Below are positions 40,061-51,531 of a DNA stretch of 64,000 nt, piece by piece. The translations under genes and the position numbers were made by a program. Numbering within the stretch: the stretch's first letter is position 1; every line of letters starts with the position of its first letter. The notes under the pieces are model-generated. The model made no database searches. It was not told the DNA's origin and saw only the letters and a program-made list of their open reading frames with translations. Origin of the DNA: Symbiodinium natans (taxonomy: Eukaryota; Sar; Dinophyceae; Suessiales; Symbiodiniaceae); assembly GCA_905221605.1 (NCBI GenBank), contig CAJNDS010000742.1:1-64000 (forward strand). The letters are read 5' to 3'.

Positions 40061-40376
40061 GAGATCGAAAATCAGGGCGGCTCCCACACTCTGCTCCCGG
40101 TCTACACACCGGCCAAACAAAGATCACTGTGCTTCAGCCACACAGCTTCAAGCATAAACATGCCTCATTGTCCGGCCACTTCGCACTGTCACGCGACAAT
40201 CACCGCAAACCACCACTTACCAAAAGCACTTACCAAAAGCGACGCAGCAAAGACGAGCCCCTCGTACGCAACACGTGACCTCCCACGTCAAGCAAGAGAG
40301 AGAGACAACCTACCCAAACCAGGGATTCTATCGGATCCCTCTTTTCGCCCCTCCGGTTCCCTCCGGTTCGACCCGC
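40061..40376 (-). repeat. Element II A1 repeat
   Basis: 316 bp matching A2 (24075-24390) with about two differences. The plus-strand end ACCCGC carries the GC shared with element III gag. Confidence 0.85.
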
Positions 40377-40715
40377 CGGTCCGGGTGGGTCACCTGCTCT
40401 TTTAACTCGGCAAGAATCAAGGTCTGCCCTTCAAAGATGAGACGCTTGAGCGCAGAATGCTCCCCCACCGTCGCATGCCCGAAGTTGGACTCTAACCAAG
40501 ATGCCAATGTGGCTTCGGGTAAAGGCTGCCCAGGTTGACCCACCGAGTACCCGAGACGCGCCAAAGACGTCGAGCCGGTTCAAGGCATTGATGGTCGTCG
40601 GGGTCAGGCCCACCTCAGCGCAGCGCTGGTTGAAGTGGTGCTCACTCTCGATAAGGCTGGACATGGCAAGGCAAACTTCCGACAAGGCTTCTGACACACC
40701 GAGATCTTCCAGCAC
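40377..40715 (-). pseudogene. Element III gag, N-terminal part
   Basis: Starts near 40715 with MLEDLGVSEALSEVCLAMSS; NALNRLDVFGASRV resembles the start of other gags in the nest. A frameshift near 40560 leads to ARLGYSVGQPGQPLPEATL and on to EQVTHPDR, where element II cuts it. It resumes at 23789 in frame. Confidence 0.7.
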
Positions 40716-41469
40716 TCAAACAAACAAGGAGAGAAGAAAGCCTGCACAAGCCTGCACGCAACTCGACCCTCTCTCTTTTTTTCGCAGGAAGCGAGCATAC
40801 TATCAGGTTGGAACAAAACACGGCGCAGCCACGTGCTACAGTCTCGTTAGCAAGACCGCACCTGCCGTCCGGCCTGTGCCAGCTAACTTTTAAGCAGAAA
40901 AAGGGCGCACCGCAAACTTTTATTCCCCCTGGGCGTGGAGGGCGGGGCAAAACGACACAAAACTACACGTTCTGTCCAAGTGCTGTACCGTGCCACTTCG
41001 GACACCCGGCTCGAGCACACATACAGCTGCTAAAGTGTTGCAATTCACAACAACGCGTTGCGTGGTCGCAACACGCAGTCACTCTATTGACAAGGCAACC
41101 CAACCAACTAACAACAAACGCGCGTTAGCACACGCACACAAACGCCAGTCCTGCTGCCCGCAGGGACCTATCTCACCGTGCTAGATGATCCCACTTTGCT
41201 GCACGCGCGCGTGCACCCCGCAAAGACAGCTTGAGCACGCGAGCTAGCAGAATCGGGCAACTCACAAGCAGACGTGCAGACCTACGCGGACCTAACCTAT
41301 GCACAGACGCGCTCTCTCAGGCTCGATTAACAACACAACAGTCCAACTCAGATCACATGCATCCTGACTTCTCTCAGCAGACATGTCACAGCGCACAAGA
41401 AAAATCTACAACATCTCAGCGCAAGCGCTCGCATGACAGCTCAGCCAAAACTTTCTGAGCTGAGACCTT
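40716..41469. other. Element III YR-gag interval with probable solo remnant
   Basis: No gene. GGGCGTGGAGGGCGGGG (about 40931-40948) and the following GTACCGTGCC...ACCCGGCTCGAGCAC resemble the centre and right half of R5 (43828-44166), so a solo A-B remnant of that family probably sits here. Exact ends are not defined, because the copy of this region at 14112 starts only at 41470. Confidence 0.45.
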
Positions 41470-41601
41470 CTCCCTGAATCTCCTGTCACATAACAGAAGA
41501 AGAGCACAAATAGTGCCGCGCACTCTGTGCACCTGAGCTTCTCCACTCCTGCACAGAGGCACCCACTTCATGGGATTTGCTTTTGCAACTGCTCCTTTCG
41601 T

Positions 41602-43664
41602 TCACGCGTTCTTTGCGCATGTGTTGCACACAGGACCCCGCACATCTGCGTCTTCAGCAGGCCGGAACATCCTAGACACAGATCGCCCACACGCAAAGAT
41701 CTGCTCCTCATCAGGCGTGGCTTTCTGGCCATTCACCAGATGCAGCATCTTGGGTATCTTGGACCTGCGATGCACCCACCAAACCTGGGCGTCTGCATTC
41801 ACTGGCACGCGCCCACGCAAGCGCTGGGCCTTAGCTGGCGGAGGCAGATCCTCTTCATCACTGCTGCTGCAGCCATCGTCGGACGAGGAAGAAGAGGAGT
41901 CGTCTTGCTCGCTGGCTCCACACGCGGGGCTCAACGAAAATGGCTCCTCCGGCTCGCTAGCTTCACCCTCCTCCAACTCTGCTGCTGCAGATTGCACACC
42001 CTCCTCGTCCTTGCGCTGGTTCTCCAACACCTCAGCAACGGGGGACGGTGGCCGAGGCGGAAACCTGAAGTATCTAGACCTAGCTTCATCGGGTCGGAAA
42101 TCTCCACCGGCTATGGCTTCAATAGTGCGCTGCAGCTCGCGCGTGGGACCGACACACATGTCTCTAGCGTACACGGCATCAGCAGTGGAAGCGCACTTGC
42201 AATGTCTTCCCAGCACCGTCTGCGTGCGATCTGACACACCGTATTTGTTGACCCAACTGAGGCAAGTAGCTTTCAAGGAGTGAGAAGAGACGCCCCGTTC
42301 GCCCGCTACTGGCGCTGGTAAACCAAGGAACTGCCGCAGGAAAGCAGTCACCTCGCCAGACTCAATTGCCCGGCACGAGAACTCCTTGCCTCCACTGTCA
42401 CGCGGCGCAGGCAGGACTGGCCCGTCAATAGCACCGTCAACAGGCAAGCTCAACCTCTGAAACACATCAACGAGCAAATGCATCCACGGCTTTCCGTGGA
42501 CGCCAATGGCCGGCACAAGGATGGGCATAAATTTTGTGCTGATTTGGCACCTTTATGCTTTCTAGTCAGGATTTCGAGGAACCCACCATACTTGTCATGA
42601 TCATGTTGACGGACGAAATCTGCTCGAGGTCAGAATGCCCTGCTCTTCCGTCTAAGGCAATCAAGACGTAAGCACACATCGCCCTGTCGACGAGGTGACT
42701 AGACACATCTGCTAAACCTTGATGCAGCTGCAGCACCTGATGTACTGACAGCGGTAACGCTTGTTTGAGGGCTTCCTTTCCCGCAAACATTTGCTGCCCT
42801 ACCCCTTTCACGCGCTTACTATCAACAACCAAAGCCAAATTAAACCCCAGGACAAAATGGGCAAACCTGGCCGAGCTTAGAAAGGCCTCGGCTTTCGTCG
42901 GCGCCATATCCTTTAGCTGCGAAACATAACGCCACGCATTGGCCTCAGAGAGCGGTCCGTTGCAGTCAGGCAGCACGGCATCCCGCCAGCGCAGCCACGC
43001 TGAGAAGCTACGAGCACGCTTCAGTACGGTCAGTGGAGACTTAACCCCAAGGCAAGCCTCGACATTTGCGAAGACAGCTTCTCTGAACGCAGCCTGCTCT
43101 GGAACATCTTTTGCTGCCAAGCCTGGCTCACACTCACGCCTGAACCTGACACACACGTCTGTCCAAATGTTGACTGCCTTTAACCAATCCCGCTGGCGCT
43201 TCTGTTGCGGGGTGACGCCTTGCCGCGATTTGACTACTTTGGCAAAAACTGGACCTTGCGCAGTTACAAAATTAACATCCACTACAGGCTTACTGTTTTC
43301 GATCTGAGGCTGCACTGTCGGCACATTTTGCACATTGCTGGGCCAACATGCTGCAAGGCTCGGCTGGAGAGTTGCAGGCAAATCGCTGAAGATTGCGCTT
43401 ACAGAAGGGGATTCCCAAGGCATTTGGACGGAGGTAAGCTTGCCCATCCTGCTGAAGGCATCAATTGCTGCATGCTGTACGATGCCTGGCTGAACTCTCG
43501 GCGCGGTGAGCTTTCAGGCTCAAGATCGTCCAAGAGGTCGAACACTCTGATGCCTTCGTCACCTTCTACACTTTCCGGTTCTGTATCCGCGTCGCTCTCC
43601 ACTGGAGCGCTCTCCCCTGTTGACCGTCAGAGGCTGCCGAAGAGCCTGCAGTAATGCCGGCCAT
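41602..43664 (-). pseudogene. Tyrosine recombinase YR-D of element III
   Basis: ATG at 43664 opens MAGITAGSSAASDGQ; frame changes near 43600 and 43440 lead to the core-binding half (43447-42566). Box I is ALDGRAGHSDLEQI (about 42650). After another frame change near 42560, the catalytic half (42528-41602) has HSLKATCLSW, LGRHCK and the probable nucleophile in VYARDM. Box II again has lysine in place of arginine. An acidic Ser-rich stretch and a terminal CGRS...CNTC group follow, matching the tail of YR-B. Broken copy; its 3' end is duplicated at 14112-14634. Confidence 0.75.
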
Positions 43665-43827
43665 GGCACCACTTGCGCATGCACTTTGCAAAAATGAACT
43701 TGAGATCTCGCCCGACGGGCGGAGCACAGCCATGCGCCAGCTACGGCGAGAACACACTAAAAGCAAAATGTTCACAGGGCACTACTTCCTCTACTGATTC
43801 TACTTGCAAGCTGTGATGTCACAATCT

Positions 43828-44166
43828 GTCTCTATGTTTTCTACTATATGCAAGAAAACCCACCCGCCAGCCCTCACTGCCGTGACACCCACATGCAGAC
43901 AACTCGCGCTCTGATCTTTTCTACCAGGGATGCGCAGTTGAAGGCTTGTGACATCCTCTCGTTTCGAGAGTCTAGCATGGAACCACAAATTTCCCGGAGG
44001 CGAATGGGGCGGCGGTGGGCAGCTAAACGCGGCTAGGATCCCTTTCTGCCCGAGGCCTATCCACAAACTGTACCCGGCTCGAGCAGCTAGCCGCGCTCGG
44101 ACTTACCATACAAGATCAAACCCACGAGACGACTCATGTGCTTCGCTTCGCTCCGCACAATTTAGC
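43828..44166 (-). mobile_element. Solo A-B remnant R5
   Basis: A 339-bp insertion in A1 of element III. The empty sequence in A2 reads CACAATCT/TGCAGAGAACG. GGGGCGGCGGTGGG lies at 44005-44020. Relatives with the same centre and right half occur around 47440-47720 and 40931-41060. Confidence 0.6.
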
Positions 44167-44309
44167 TGCAGCGAACGTCACATCAACACGTGCAACCACG
44201 CATGCACTAACCCAACACAAGCAGGCACTCACAGACGCGTGGAACTTGCGAGTTGTTTAGGCTCGTCCAAGTGTGGACTCACTGTTAGCCCAAGTGAAAG
44301 AGTTATCAT

Positions 44310-44579
44310 AAGTCCACACGCGCATTGATTTGTTTTCATCGCAGGCACACACATGAAGCAGCTGGACTGCGCAAGTCCAAGCTGCACAAGCTCATCCCTT
44401 GGTATAAGCGCACCATGGGCGCCCAAAGAAAGGGGAGGGCGGGCGGGCAACTGAAGAACAAGCAAAGGTGCACCGACTCGATTGCACCAATGTGACTCAA
44501 TACCAAGCTGTAAAGCCAACCACGCAATCACCAATCATGCTGTGTGGCTTTGCTGCGTGCAAAGAATTGCAAGCATGCC
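44310..44579 (-). mobile_element. Solo A-B remnant R1, copy 2
   Basis: 270 bp inserted in A1 of element III. The empty site in A2 reads TTATCAT/GTCACC (about 15111), giving single-base resolution of the ends and no target duplication. The G-rich motif is at 44437-44447. Confidence 0.75.
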
Positions 44580-44640
44580 GTCACTGGCTCCATGACGACA
44601 CTCATCTCATCTCACTTAGACGCACGCAAGCGTGCACCTT

Positions 44641-44773
44641 GCACAAAACAACCCCACACTATTGCCCCCGCGACACTCTGGCCCCTAAGAGCACGACGCT
44701 CGGCATCAACGCAGGACCACGCAACACTCAACTAGACACGTCGCCGGTACGCTCAGATCTCACTTAGACGCAC
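44641..44773. repeat. Dispersed repeat R7, copy 1
   Basis: About 90% like 51532-51664. It contains GCCCCCGCGACAC, GAGCACGACGCTCGGCATCA and TCTCACTTAGACGCACGC. CTCACTTAGACGCACGC also occurs at about 44615 and 44757, so a remnant border is likely there. Confidence 0.65.
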
Positions 44774-45929
44774 GCACGCGTGCACCTCGCGGGCCGCTGT
44801 CGCGTGTAGCAACAGCGCAACGAAACGCAACACACAGCTGCGAAGAAACTCTAGCAAGACACATTCTACCAGAGAGCCTGCAGCAGCAACAACTTGCGAA
44901 AACAGAAATGCAAAAGCCAACCACGCGCCAACAGCAAGCAAAGCGTGCTCAACAAGAGCTCTCACACGTTCCTTCGCCCTTGTCCCCCTTCGATGGACAG
45001 GTCCACTCCACCTGCACTGCAAGCAGTAGCACGAGCGCCAGCAGCCCTGGCGTACGCTGCTTCGCAAGCAGCCAAACTTGCGCAGTAGCTAGGCTCTAAA
45101 CTGAGTAGGTGTGATGGCACTGCTTGCCATTTACTTGCGCAGTGGCCTTATTTAAGTCATTCAGCGCGATTTGCATGCTGAATTGGAGCGCGCTGCACAG
45201 TGGCGCAACGCTGCAATGTTCGCTCTCGCGCACGCAAAAATTTCGGTCAAGAGCAAGCAAAACACTGTTCAACATGTGACGGTGCAGCATCGACGCATTG
45301 TCTTCAGGTGTAGTCGGGGGGTCACTGGCCCTCTTTGCGCGTAGCACGCGGGCTTGGCCTGCCTTCGGCATCTATCACGGAAGATACGACAACTATGGCA
45401 TTGATTGCCCTTTGGCACCACGGAGTCTGGCGCTTGCCATGTCCGACGCCTCTGCCAGTTTTTGTTCGACACGCGTTGCACCCTGCAACTCACCCATTGC
45501 CTGCGCATAGCACACTCAAACTATGCATTACGCAAGACAAGAGCAAAGCACCTTCGTTGCACTGTCAGCCGGCACATCGAAGCTCACTCGCACTTCCATT
45601 GGGACGCCTGCCTGCCACACCTGGCGCACGGAGCTGTGGACAAAAAAGAATCCATAAGGCATCTCGCTTGCACACAAGCTGCACCGGCTGCACAGGCGTC
45701 GCCAAGATTGCAAAAGGCTCCAAGCCTTCGGCTGGCAGCGCGGCAGCAAACACCATCAACAACGCACGCATGCTCAATCAGGCGTCGCTCGTGTAGCTTT
45801 GCAGTTAGAGATAGTTGCGCAAGAAGCTGCACAGGCAGGGACTCAACAACTGCAAGCCCTGCAGGCGACGACGGACAGACTCAGTCAGGTCTCTCTGTCG
45901 AAGGCTTACTGGTCACGAGGCATAGGCAC

Positions 45930-46198
45930 AAGTCCACACGCGCATTGATTTGTTTTCATCGCAGGCACACACATGAAGCAGCTGGACTGCGCAAGTCCAA
46001 GCTGCACAAGCTCATCCCTTGGTATAAGCGCACCATGGGCGCCCAAAGAAAGGGGAGGGCGGGCGGGCAACTGAGAACAAGCAAAGGTGCACCGACTCGA
46101 TTGCACCAATGTGACTCAATACCAAGCTGTAAAGCCAACCACGCAATCACCAATCATGCTGTGTGGCTTTGGCGCGTGCAAAGAATTGCAAGCATGCC
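45930..46198 (-). mobile_element. Solo A-B remnant R1, copy 3
   Basis: 269 bp, nearly identical to copy 2. Left flank CATAGGCAC, right flank AGCGACATCC. No duplication of the flanks is visible. The G-rich motif is at 46057-46067. Confidence 0.7.
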
Positions 46199-46205
46199 AG
46201 CGACA

Positions 46206-46236
46206 TCCACGCACACACACACACACACACACACAC
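46206..46236 (+). repeat. (CA)n microsatellite
   Basis: About fourteen CA units immediately right of R1 copy 3. Confidence 0.9.
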
Positions 46237-46398
46237 CGCAGACCTACGCAAAGGCTGTTGGGCCCTGACAAATTCACGCATCCCTCATACACTTCTTCTG
46301 GGTTGTCGTGACGAAATAGACGCGGCTGTCTAGTTTGTTCCTGCACCCAATTGCACCACCAGCAAAAAATCATCTCGTAACACCAACCAGAGATTGGC

Positions 46399-47025
46399 CT
46401 AATATGACACCGTCTGACTTGATAGGACCTGGTAAGAAACGGTCTTGTCAGCTTGCCGGGCATCTTGCGTAGCCAGGAACTGTCGCGCAACCTCGCACAA
46501 GCTCCTGCGCAAATGAGCTGGTAAGGCTCTTCGGCGGCTGGCTCGCAGCCGAACGTTGCCAGGCCACGCCACACTGACAACAAGTTGCGTTCCAGGACGC
46601 GGCTTGAAAACAACACTCACAACACTGTCAACACGCACAGCTTCTATGTATTGCGTCTGGCCGATCTTCGCCAACTCAGAACATGAGATCAACGGGCGGC
46701 ACGGTCCTGAGTCAAGGAGCAGACTGAGACCGAAGCCACTGTCGCTACTGGACAGCAAGCCAACCAGCAGAAAGCTCAGCAAACCTGAGTAGCGCGTTCC
46801 ATAGCAGTGGGGGACGTCTGTTCCCACAACCAGCCAGCCTAGCACACAAGCACCGGGAGCCAGGAGCCTCACGCCCTTGCACACGGAGTCTGAGCTGCAA
46901 CCAGATGGGCATGGCTGCACGCTTAACGGCAGAACTTGCGGCTGTTGCGAGACCATTGATGGGCCGGCGCAGAACTGCACACCGCACCTCGAAGGCACAT
47001 TGGCAAGGCGCACTCGGCGCCTCAT
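46399..47025 (-). other. Coding-like frame of 208 codons, unrecognised
   Basis: The minus-strand frame has mixed composition, with segments such as VVGTDVPHCYGTRYSG, a hydrophobic LLSFLLVGLL, and KPRPGTQLVVSVAWPG. An overlapping frame upstream (about 47060-46900) also looks coded. No domain or start context is clear. It may be exons of a host gene, a gene fragment between solo elements, or chance. 44774-45929 holds only short frames and no assignable feature. Confidence 0.25.
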
Positions 47026-47439
47026 GCGACCAAAGCAGCCAGCACGGACCTTTTCGTGAACTCACGCTTGGCACCCACATCATCATCAAGCATGATTGAA
47101 GGAAGACACGGACCTGAAGAACAAGCAAGTTCCTAGCAGGAAGTGGAGCAGCTCTGCTGAAAGTTACCACCGGTGTAAGCAGACGAAGCGTGGCAAGCAC
47201 CTCCACACAGCTGGTTACAAACATGCCCGCTCACGCATCCCGACAGCCCAAGCGGCCTGCATTGTCCTGTCGCCATCCAGTTGGACACGCCATTGAGAAG
47301 TCCTCCTCACACTTGTTGGCGCACGGCCAGGGTAAGCCACACGTGAGGGACGTCTCCTGCACAACTAGCGTCTCTCAAGTTACACTGTCACAAAAGGCCC
47401 ACCCACCTACCATTCACACGCTGTGAAACCCTTTCCCTT

Positions 47440-47770
47440 GCAAAATGGCAGGCGCATCCTTTTTGCTGTGCGATGCGCAGCCGAGTCCGTCCAGCCTACC
47501 CAGTGGGGCGGCGGTGGGCTCAATCGAAAGAAACCTGCCAGCTACCTACTGCTGCAAGCTGTACCCCTGCCTCGAGCAGAAGAACTAACAACAAGCAACG
47601 CGACAATATTAAACACGCGTCGCTTCGCTCCACGTGCTACTATGCTACTATCTGTTCCGATGAAACACCGAGATGCTAAAAGTGCAAACGCTTCGCTAAG
47701 CACAACCCGCATCTTCCCTGCACTTAAGACACGACCCACCGTGAGTCGCATCTACATGTTTTCGCAAGCC
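47440..47770 (-). mobile_element. R5-like solo remnant
   Basis: GGGGCGGCGGTGGGC at 47504-47519, AAGCTGTACCC..CTCGAGCAG and GCTTCGCTCCACGTGC match R5 in order. The left end is uncertain. Confidence 0.45.
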
Positions 47771-50700
47771 TAGACAGATGATAGGAGGCGCCCCTTTGAT
47801 CGTCGCACTACGACGTATCACGATTTCACCGAGTGCGCACACAGAAGCTGCCACGAACCACGTCACTCACATCAACCCCCTTGAACACACAGTTTGCATT
47901 GTCGAGGCCTGCGCAGCTTGGTGGGGTGTGCAAAGGGTTGGTTCTTGCTAGCCTCCACTGCCCCAGGCAGGCAAGCCCTGCGGTGCATCCGCGCGCAACC
48001 GGCACTCTTCAAAATTCTCAGCGGCTTGAGGCGCGTATTCTCGAACCCGACCAACCACGACCCCGCATTGCGTTGCGAAAGTTTCGTGGACATCTCGCCT
48101 CCTTTCCGGCCCTTTGCTGACAGTGGCTCTTTTTGCTGGAACGTGTGCCCCGCGCAGCGCAGCAGCACACCATGCATTCATAGGGCGGGCGGGACGCAGC
48201 TTGGGACGCAGCTCGGGACGCAGCTCGTGACTGTTGACAAAGGACAGTCGGAGCTGCTACACACAACTACCTTCGACATAAACACGCGCCACACGTAGGG
48301 GGGAGAGTGGGGGGCATTGCCGAGCCCAACCGTTCCCCCTTGCACAGCAGCCCGTTTCTCTTGACTCTGCACTCCTGGAATTGGCACGAACCTCCTACAA
48401 ACTTGTAAACAAGCTCTAAAAGCGGCATCACGCAAATCGCAAAACAGTTTCAGGGCATGCTTCACACCGAGCATAGAGCACAACGCAAAGCTACAGGATC
48501 TCGCGACAAACCACACCTGGCGACTGGCCACATCATTGCCTGAAGCAAAAAACAGCAGGGTGCACTTGCTGTCTCACACGTACCCCAGCCCCTACCAGTG
48601 CTCAAGGGCGCTGAGCAGCGCCCTAGGTACCAATGAGGGGCCGAGCAAATGCCTCAAGATCTGTGACTCTGATCTGCAATCAGCTCTTGCACTCGCGAGG
48701 TCAGCTGAAAGTACTGAGCAATGCCAGCAACAGGTTTCTTGGGCCAAAAAGCACATCACCGTGCCCTGCGGCCTGCGCTGACTTCAATCCAATACGCAGG
48801 ACAGGGTTGGTCAAAGTCCTGCCATCACACGGAGCAAAACGTCTGCATCCTTGTCTTCTATTTTTCAAGCTAAACACCTGGACACATGCATTTTTGCACG
48901 GCCCTGCGTTTCAACAACACCAGCACACCAGGCCAAGAAGCACTGAATCACTTCTAAATGAAATGGCTTGCATTGCAGGCTGCATTCCAGCGCTAATGCC
49001 TCGCAGGAAACTTCAATAACCACAGACCGCAATGCTTTGAGAACCACATCAGAATTCCGGTGCCACAGCCTTCTTGTGCGACACGCTGAGAGTGGCAAGT
49101 CCTGCTGCTAGAAGGGGCAAGTCTACTCAGAAGAGCCAAAGGACCGACCTCCTGGCCTAGCAGCAAGGAGAACGCAATAGATGGTGCAGTCACGAGTTTA
49201 TGATTTCGTCGGTCCCTCGTGCTCCCGCAGCCTACAACGAACCTGAATGGAGTTCAAATACTACGCACACGTAGAGAGCGCATGACATGTTGGTGACTTC
49301 TGAACGCAGCGCTCAATCCTTCATTTTTCTTTCGCATTCGCAAACTGGGGTTCACATCTTGTGTGGCGCATGCCAAGAGCACCTTGGCTTTGCCACCGTG
49401 CTGCCCTCATCAATCCCTGGGTGGGTCGGGCGGGTCAAAACTTTCTTTCTGGCAGCGTTCCACACTTAGACAGAAGCAAGCTGTTGTAGCACTCGCATTA
49501 TTATGTACAAACTGCACAGCGCACATGCTTTTGGCTCGCACACGTGAGCCTCGCAACGAGCACGCATCACGCTCATGAGGACTGCTCCCGCGCACTCAGG
49601 ATGTCTGCTCAATTCCACAAATTTCACAGACTGCCGACTGCCTCATAAATCGCTATTAGTTTGCAATCTGCACTAACAGCAAGCGTCACGCAATCCCAAC
49701 AGCAAGTGAGACTCTTGACCTTCGATCCAAGCTGCCCTGTCAAGAAGAGATCCCTCCTCATACCTTAAATTTTTTATCGCACGGAAACTGAAATCCTGAC
49801 GCCTCAGAGCTGCGCACGCGTGAGATCAAAGCAGCACACACGTGGCAGCAGTCGAGCAAAGCTCCCCCCCCCCTGCAAGAGAGCGCAGTAGGGTGGCAGT
49901 GGGCGGAGGGCAGGCAAAAACAACACTCAACCTGCAAAGCACGCACGCTGAGCTGGCCAAACGAGCCAAGCAGAAGCTACTTCCAGCAAGATTCTCCAAA
50001 GCATCAGCAAACGACGGGGGCGCAGAACCCCGCTCACGCTAGCAAAACGGCTTGCAGTCCTGCATACTGCTTACTGCAATGTCCAACGTAAGACAACGGC
50101 GCTGCGCAGGTGCCATTTGCAAGATTTTGCCATCCCTGCCCACACATCTGGGTGTCAGAACGGCGAATAAGGCACATCAAGAGACTGTCACGTTCGTGCC
50201 TCTGGACAACCCAGGAAGTTCCGTTCACAATCAGCGGCCCGAGCGAAGAAGTCAAAAGGAACCGCAAGAAGGAGCCAAACCACACGCCAACTGCACATAG
50301 TCACAGGTCTGCAAAGACACCTGAGCACCGCTAGACACTTGTAACGCAAGAACAGCCTTGCCACAGAGATCACTTTTGTTGCTTTGGTTGGCGCTGACTC
50401 AGGACAAAACACTGGTCATTTGTTCTGGCCATTGTCGTGAAGAAGTTTGCACGTTCTTCTTTGCGTTTCCCACAAGTTGTTCAAGAAATGTCGCTGTTCC
50501 CAAAACCTTTGTAAGCTCGCTTCTTGCAGTTTGGCGAACAGCCCACAAGCTTCGCATGACAAAGTTTTCCTCACGTCAAGCAGATCCAGAGGAGTGAGAT
50601 CTTCCCTGCACTGAGACAAACCTTCAAGCCCACCCTGCCCGCCGGGACTCTTCTACCTGTTTTGCAGAAAGGTGGACGAAGGTCTAGATCACAATCATGC

Positions 50701-51531
50701 TAGACAAACCACCACGACAACCGAGGGAGGCGCACGCGTCCCCTGCGACCAGACTAGCCCAACCACAACTTGGAACAAACCTCTCACGCGTTCTTACGCA
50801 GCCACTAGAGACTGGAACGCAGCAACGCTCTTTTTTTTGCATTGGTCGGACCCTCACCCCAGGGCGGGCGGGCGGGAAAATGCTGAATCGGGAACGAGGT
50901 TCAGCTGATGCAGGCCAGGCCCACACAGGGGAAGTATTTAGCTACGCAACAGAACCCTGCCAAAGGGACCCTAGCCTAGCAGCAAGGAGGACGCGAGTGC
51001 ACAAGCGGCGCACGGGACTTTCTCTTTTAACCCTGAGATGGAGGAGTCACGAGTCTCAAGCAATCTCAACAGCCACAAGTGAGACTCTTGACCGGCCCTG
51101 TCAAGAAGAGATCCCTCCTCAAAGCGAAAATCCCCACCCCCACATTTTGCAGGGTCGTGGTGGGCGGGAAAAGCAAAATGCTCACACAGGGCTCAGCTAA
51201 CACACGAGGTGAACCCTCCTGCCACTACAAGCCCTGTAGGAAGAGCCACAAGCTTGCAGCACTGCACGGCACGCTTGACCTTTCACCTTGCGCCTGCGCA
51301 ACGCAACAACGCGCAACAGCGCAAACCGCGCAAGACAAACCTTGTTGCAACGCACATACTTCCCACTTAGATACATGCACGCATGCACCTCGCGGGTGCA
51401 ACAGAAACAACACACCCAGAAACACTGGCCTGCACAAGGCTACCTCGCACACATGTATGGCACAGGCTGCATGTACATGTGAGAGTCGGGTGTACTGCCA
51501 AACCCAGCCCCAGCCGGCACACCCGTCACCA
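47771..51531. repeat. Repeat-rich interval with scattered G-rich remnant cores
   Basis: No gene can be supported. GGGNGGG-type cores at 48183-48193, 49419-49434, 49890-49910, 50862-50876 and 51159-51168 suggest several solo remnants. Two diverged pairs are visible: GCCTAGCAGCAAGGAG...GTCACGAGT at about 49157 and 50976, and GTGAGACTCTTGACC...AAGAAGAGATCCCTCCTC at about 49705 and 51078. Their order is conserved, so both pairs belong to one larger repeat. Confidence 0.4.

Larger units (their letters stand above)
23792..40376 (-). mobile_element. Element II: YR retrotransposon inserted in gag of element III
   Basis: Sense order: A1 (40376-40061), YR-C, gag, pol (RT-RNase H, no MT-like domain), B1, A2, B2. 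Gag is interrupted by element IV (28145-37395). The net length is about 7.3 kb. Host gag frames meet exactly: ...VTHPDR at 40377 and QTAKPV at 23789, with a single GC at the join. A1/A2 differ at about two positions and B1/B2 at a few, so it is young but older than IV. Gag has a frameshift; pol has a stop and a frameshift. YR-C is intact. Confidence 0.85.
14635..44602 (-). mobile_element. Element III: outer YR retrotransposon of the nest
   Basis: Sense order: A1 (44602-43760, itself holding two small insertions), YR-D, gag, pol, B1, A2, B2. Element II (23792-40376) splits gag and element I (17707-22187) splits pol. Without the insertions it is about 8.3 kb, similar to element IV. Its genes carry several frameshifts and pol has lost RNase H, so it is inactive. 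The two terminal repeat families are recognised because B2-A2-B1 at 14635-15362, a solo A-B copy at 61455-61949 and the interrupted A1 all share sequence. Confidence 0.8.
43760..44602 (-). repeat. Element III A1 repeat with two insertions
   Basis: Pieces 43760-43827, 44167-44309 and 44580-44602 together match A2 (14900-15136). The gaps are filled by R5 (43828-44166) and R1 (44310-44579), neither with a target duplication. Confidence 0.75.

Noticed and set aside
49501-49540. Second spliced-leader relic (TTTTGGCTC)
   Set aside because: Only nine bases match and the AAG end is missing; expected by chance in 64 kb.
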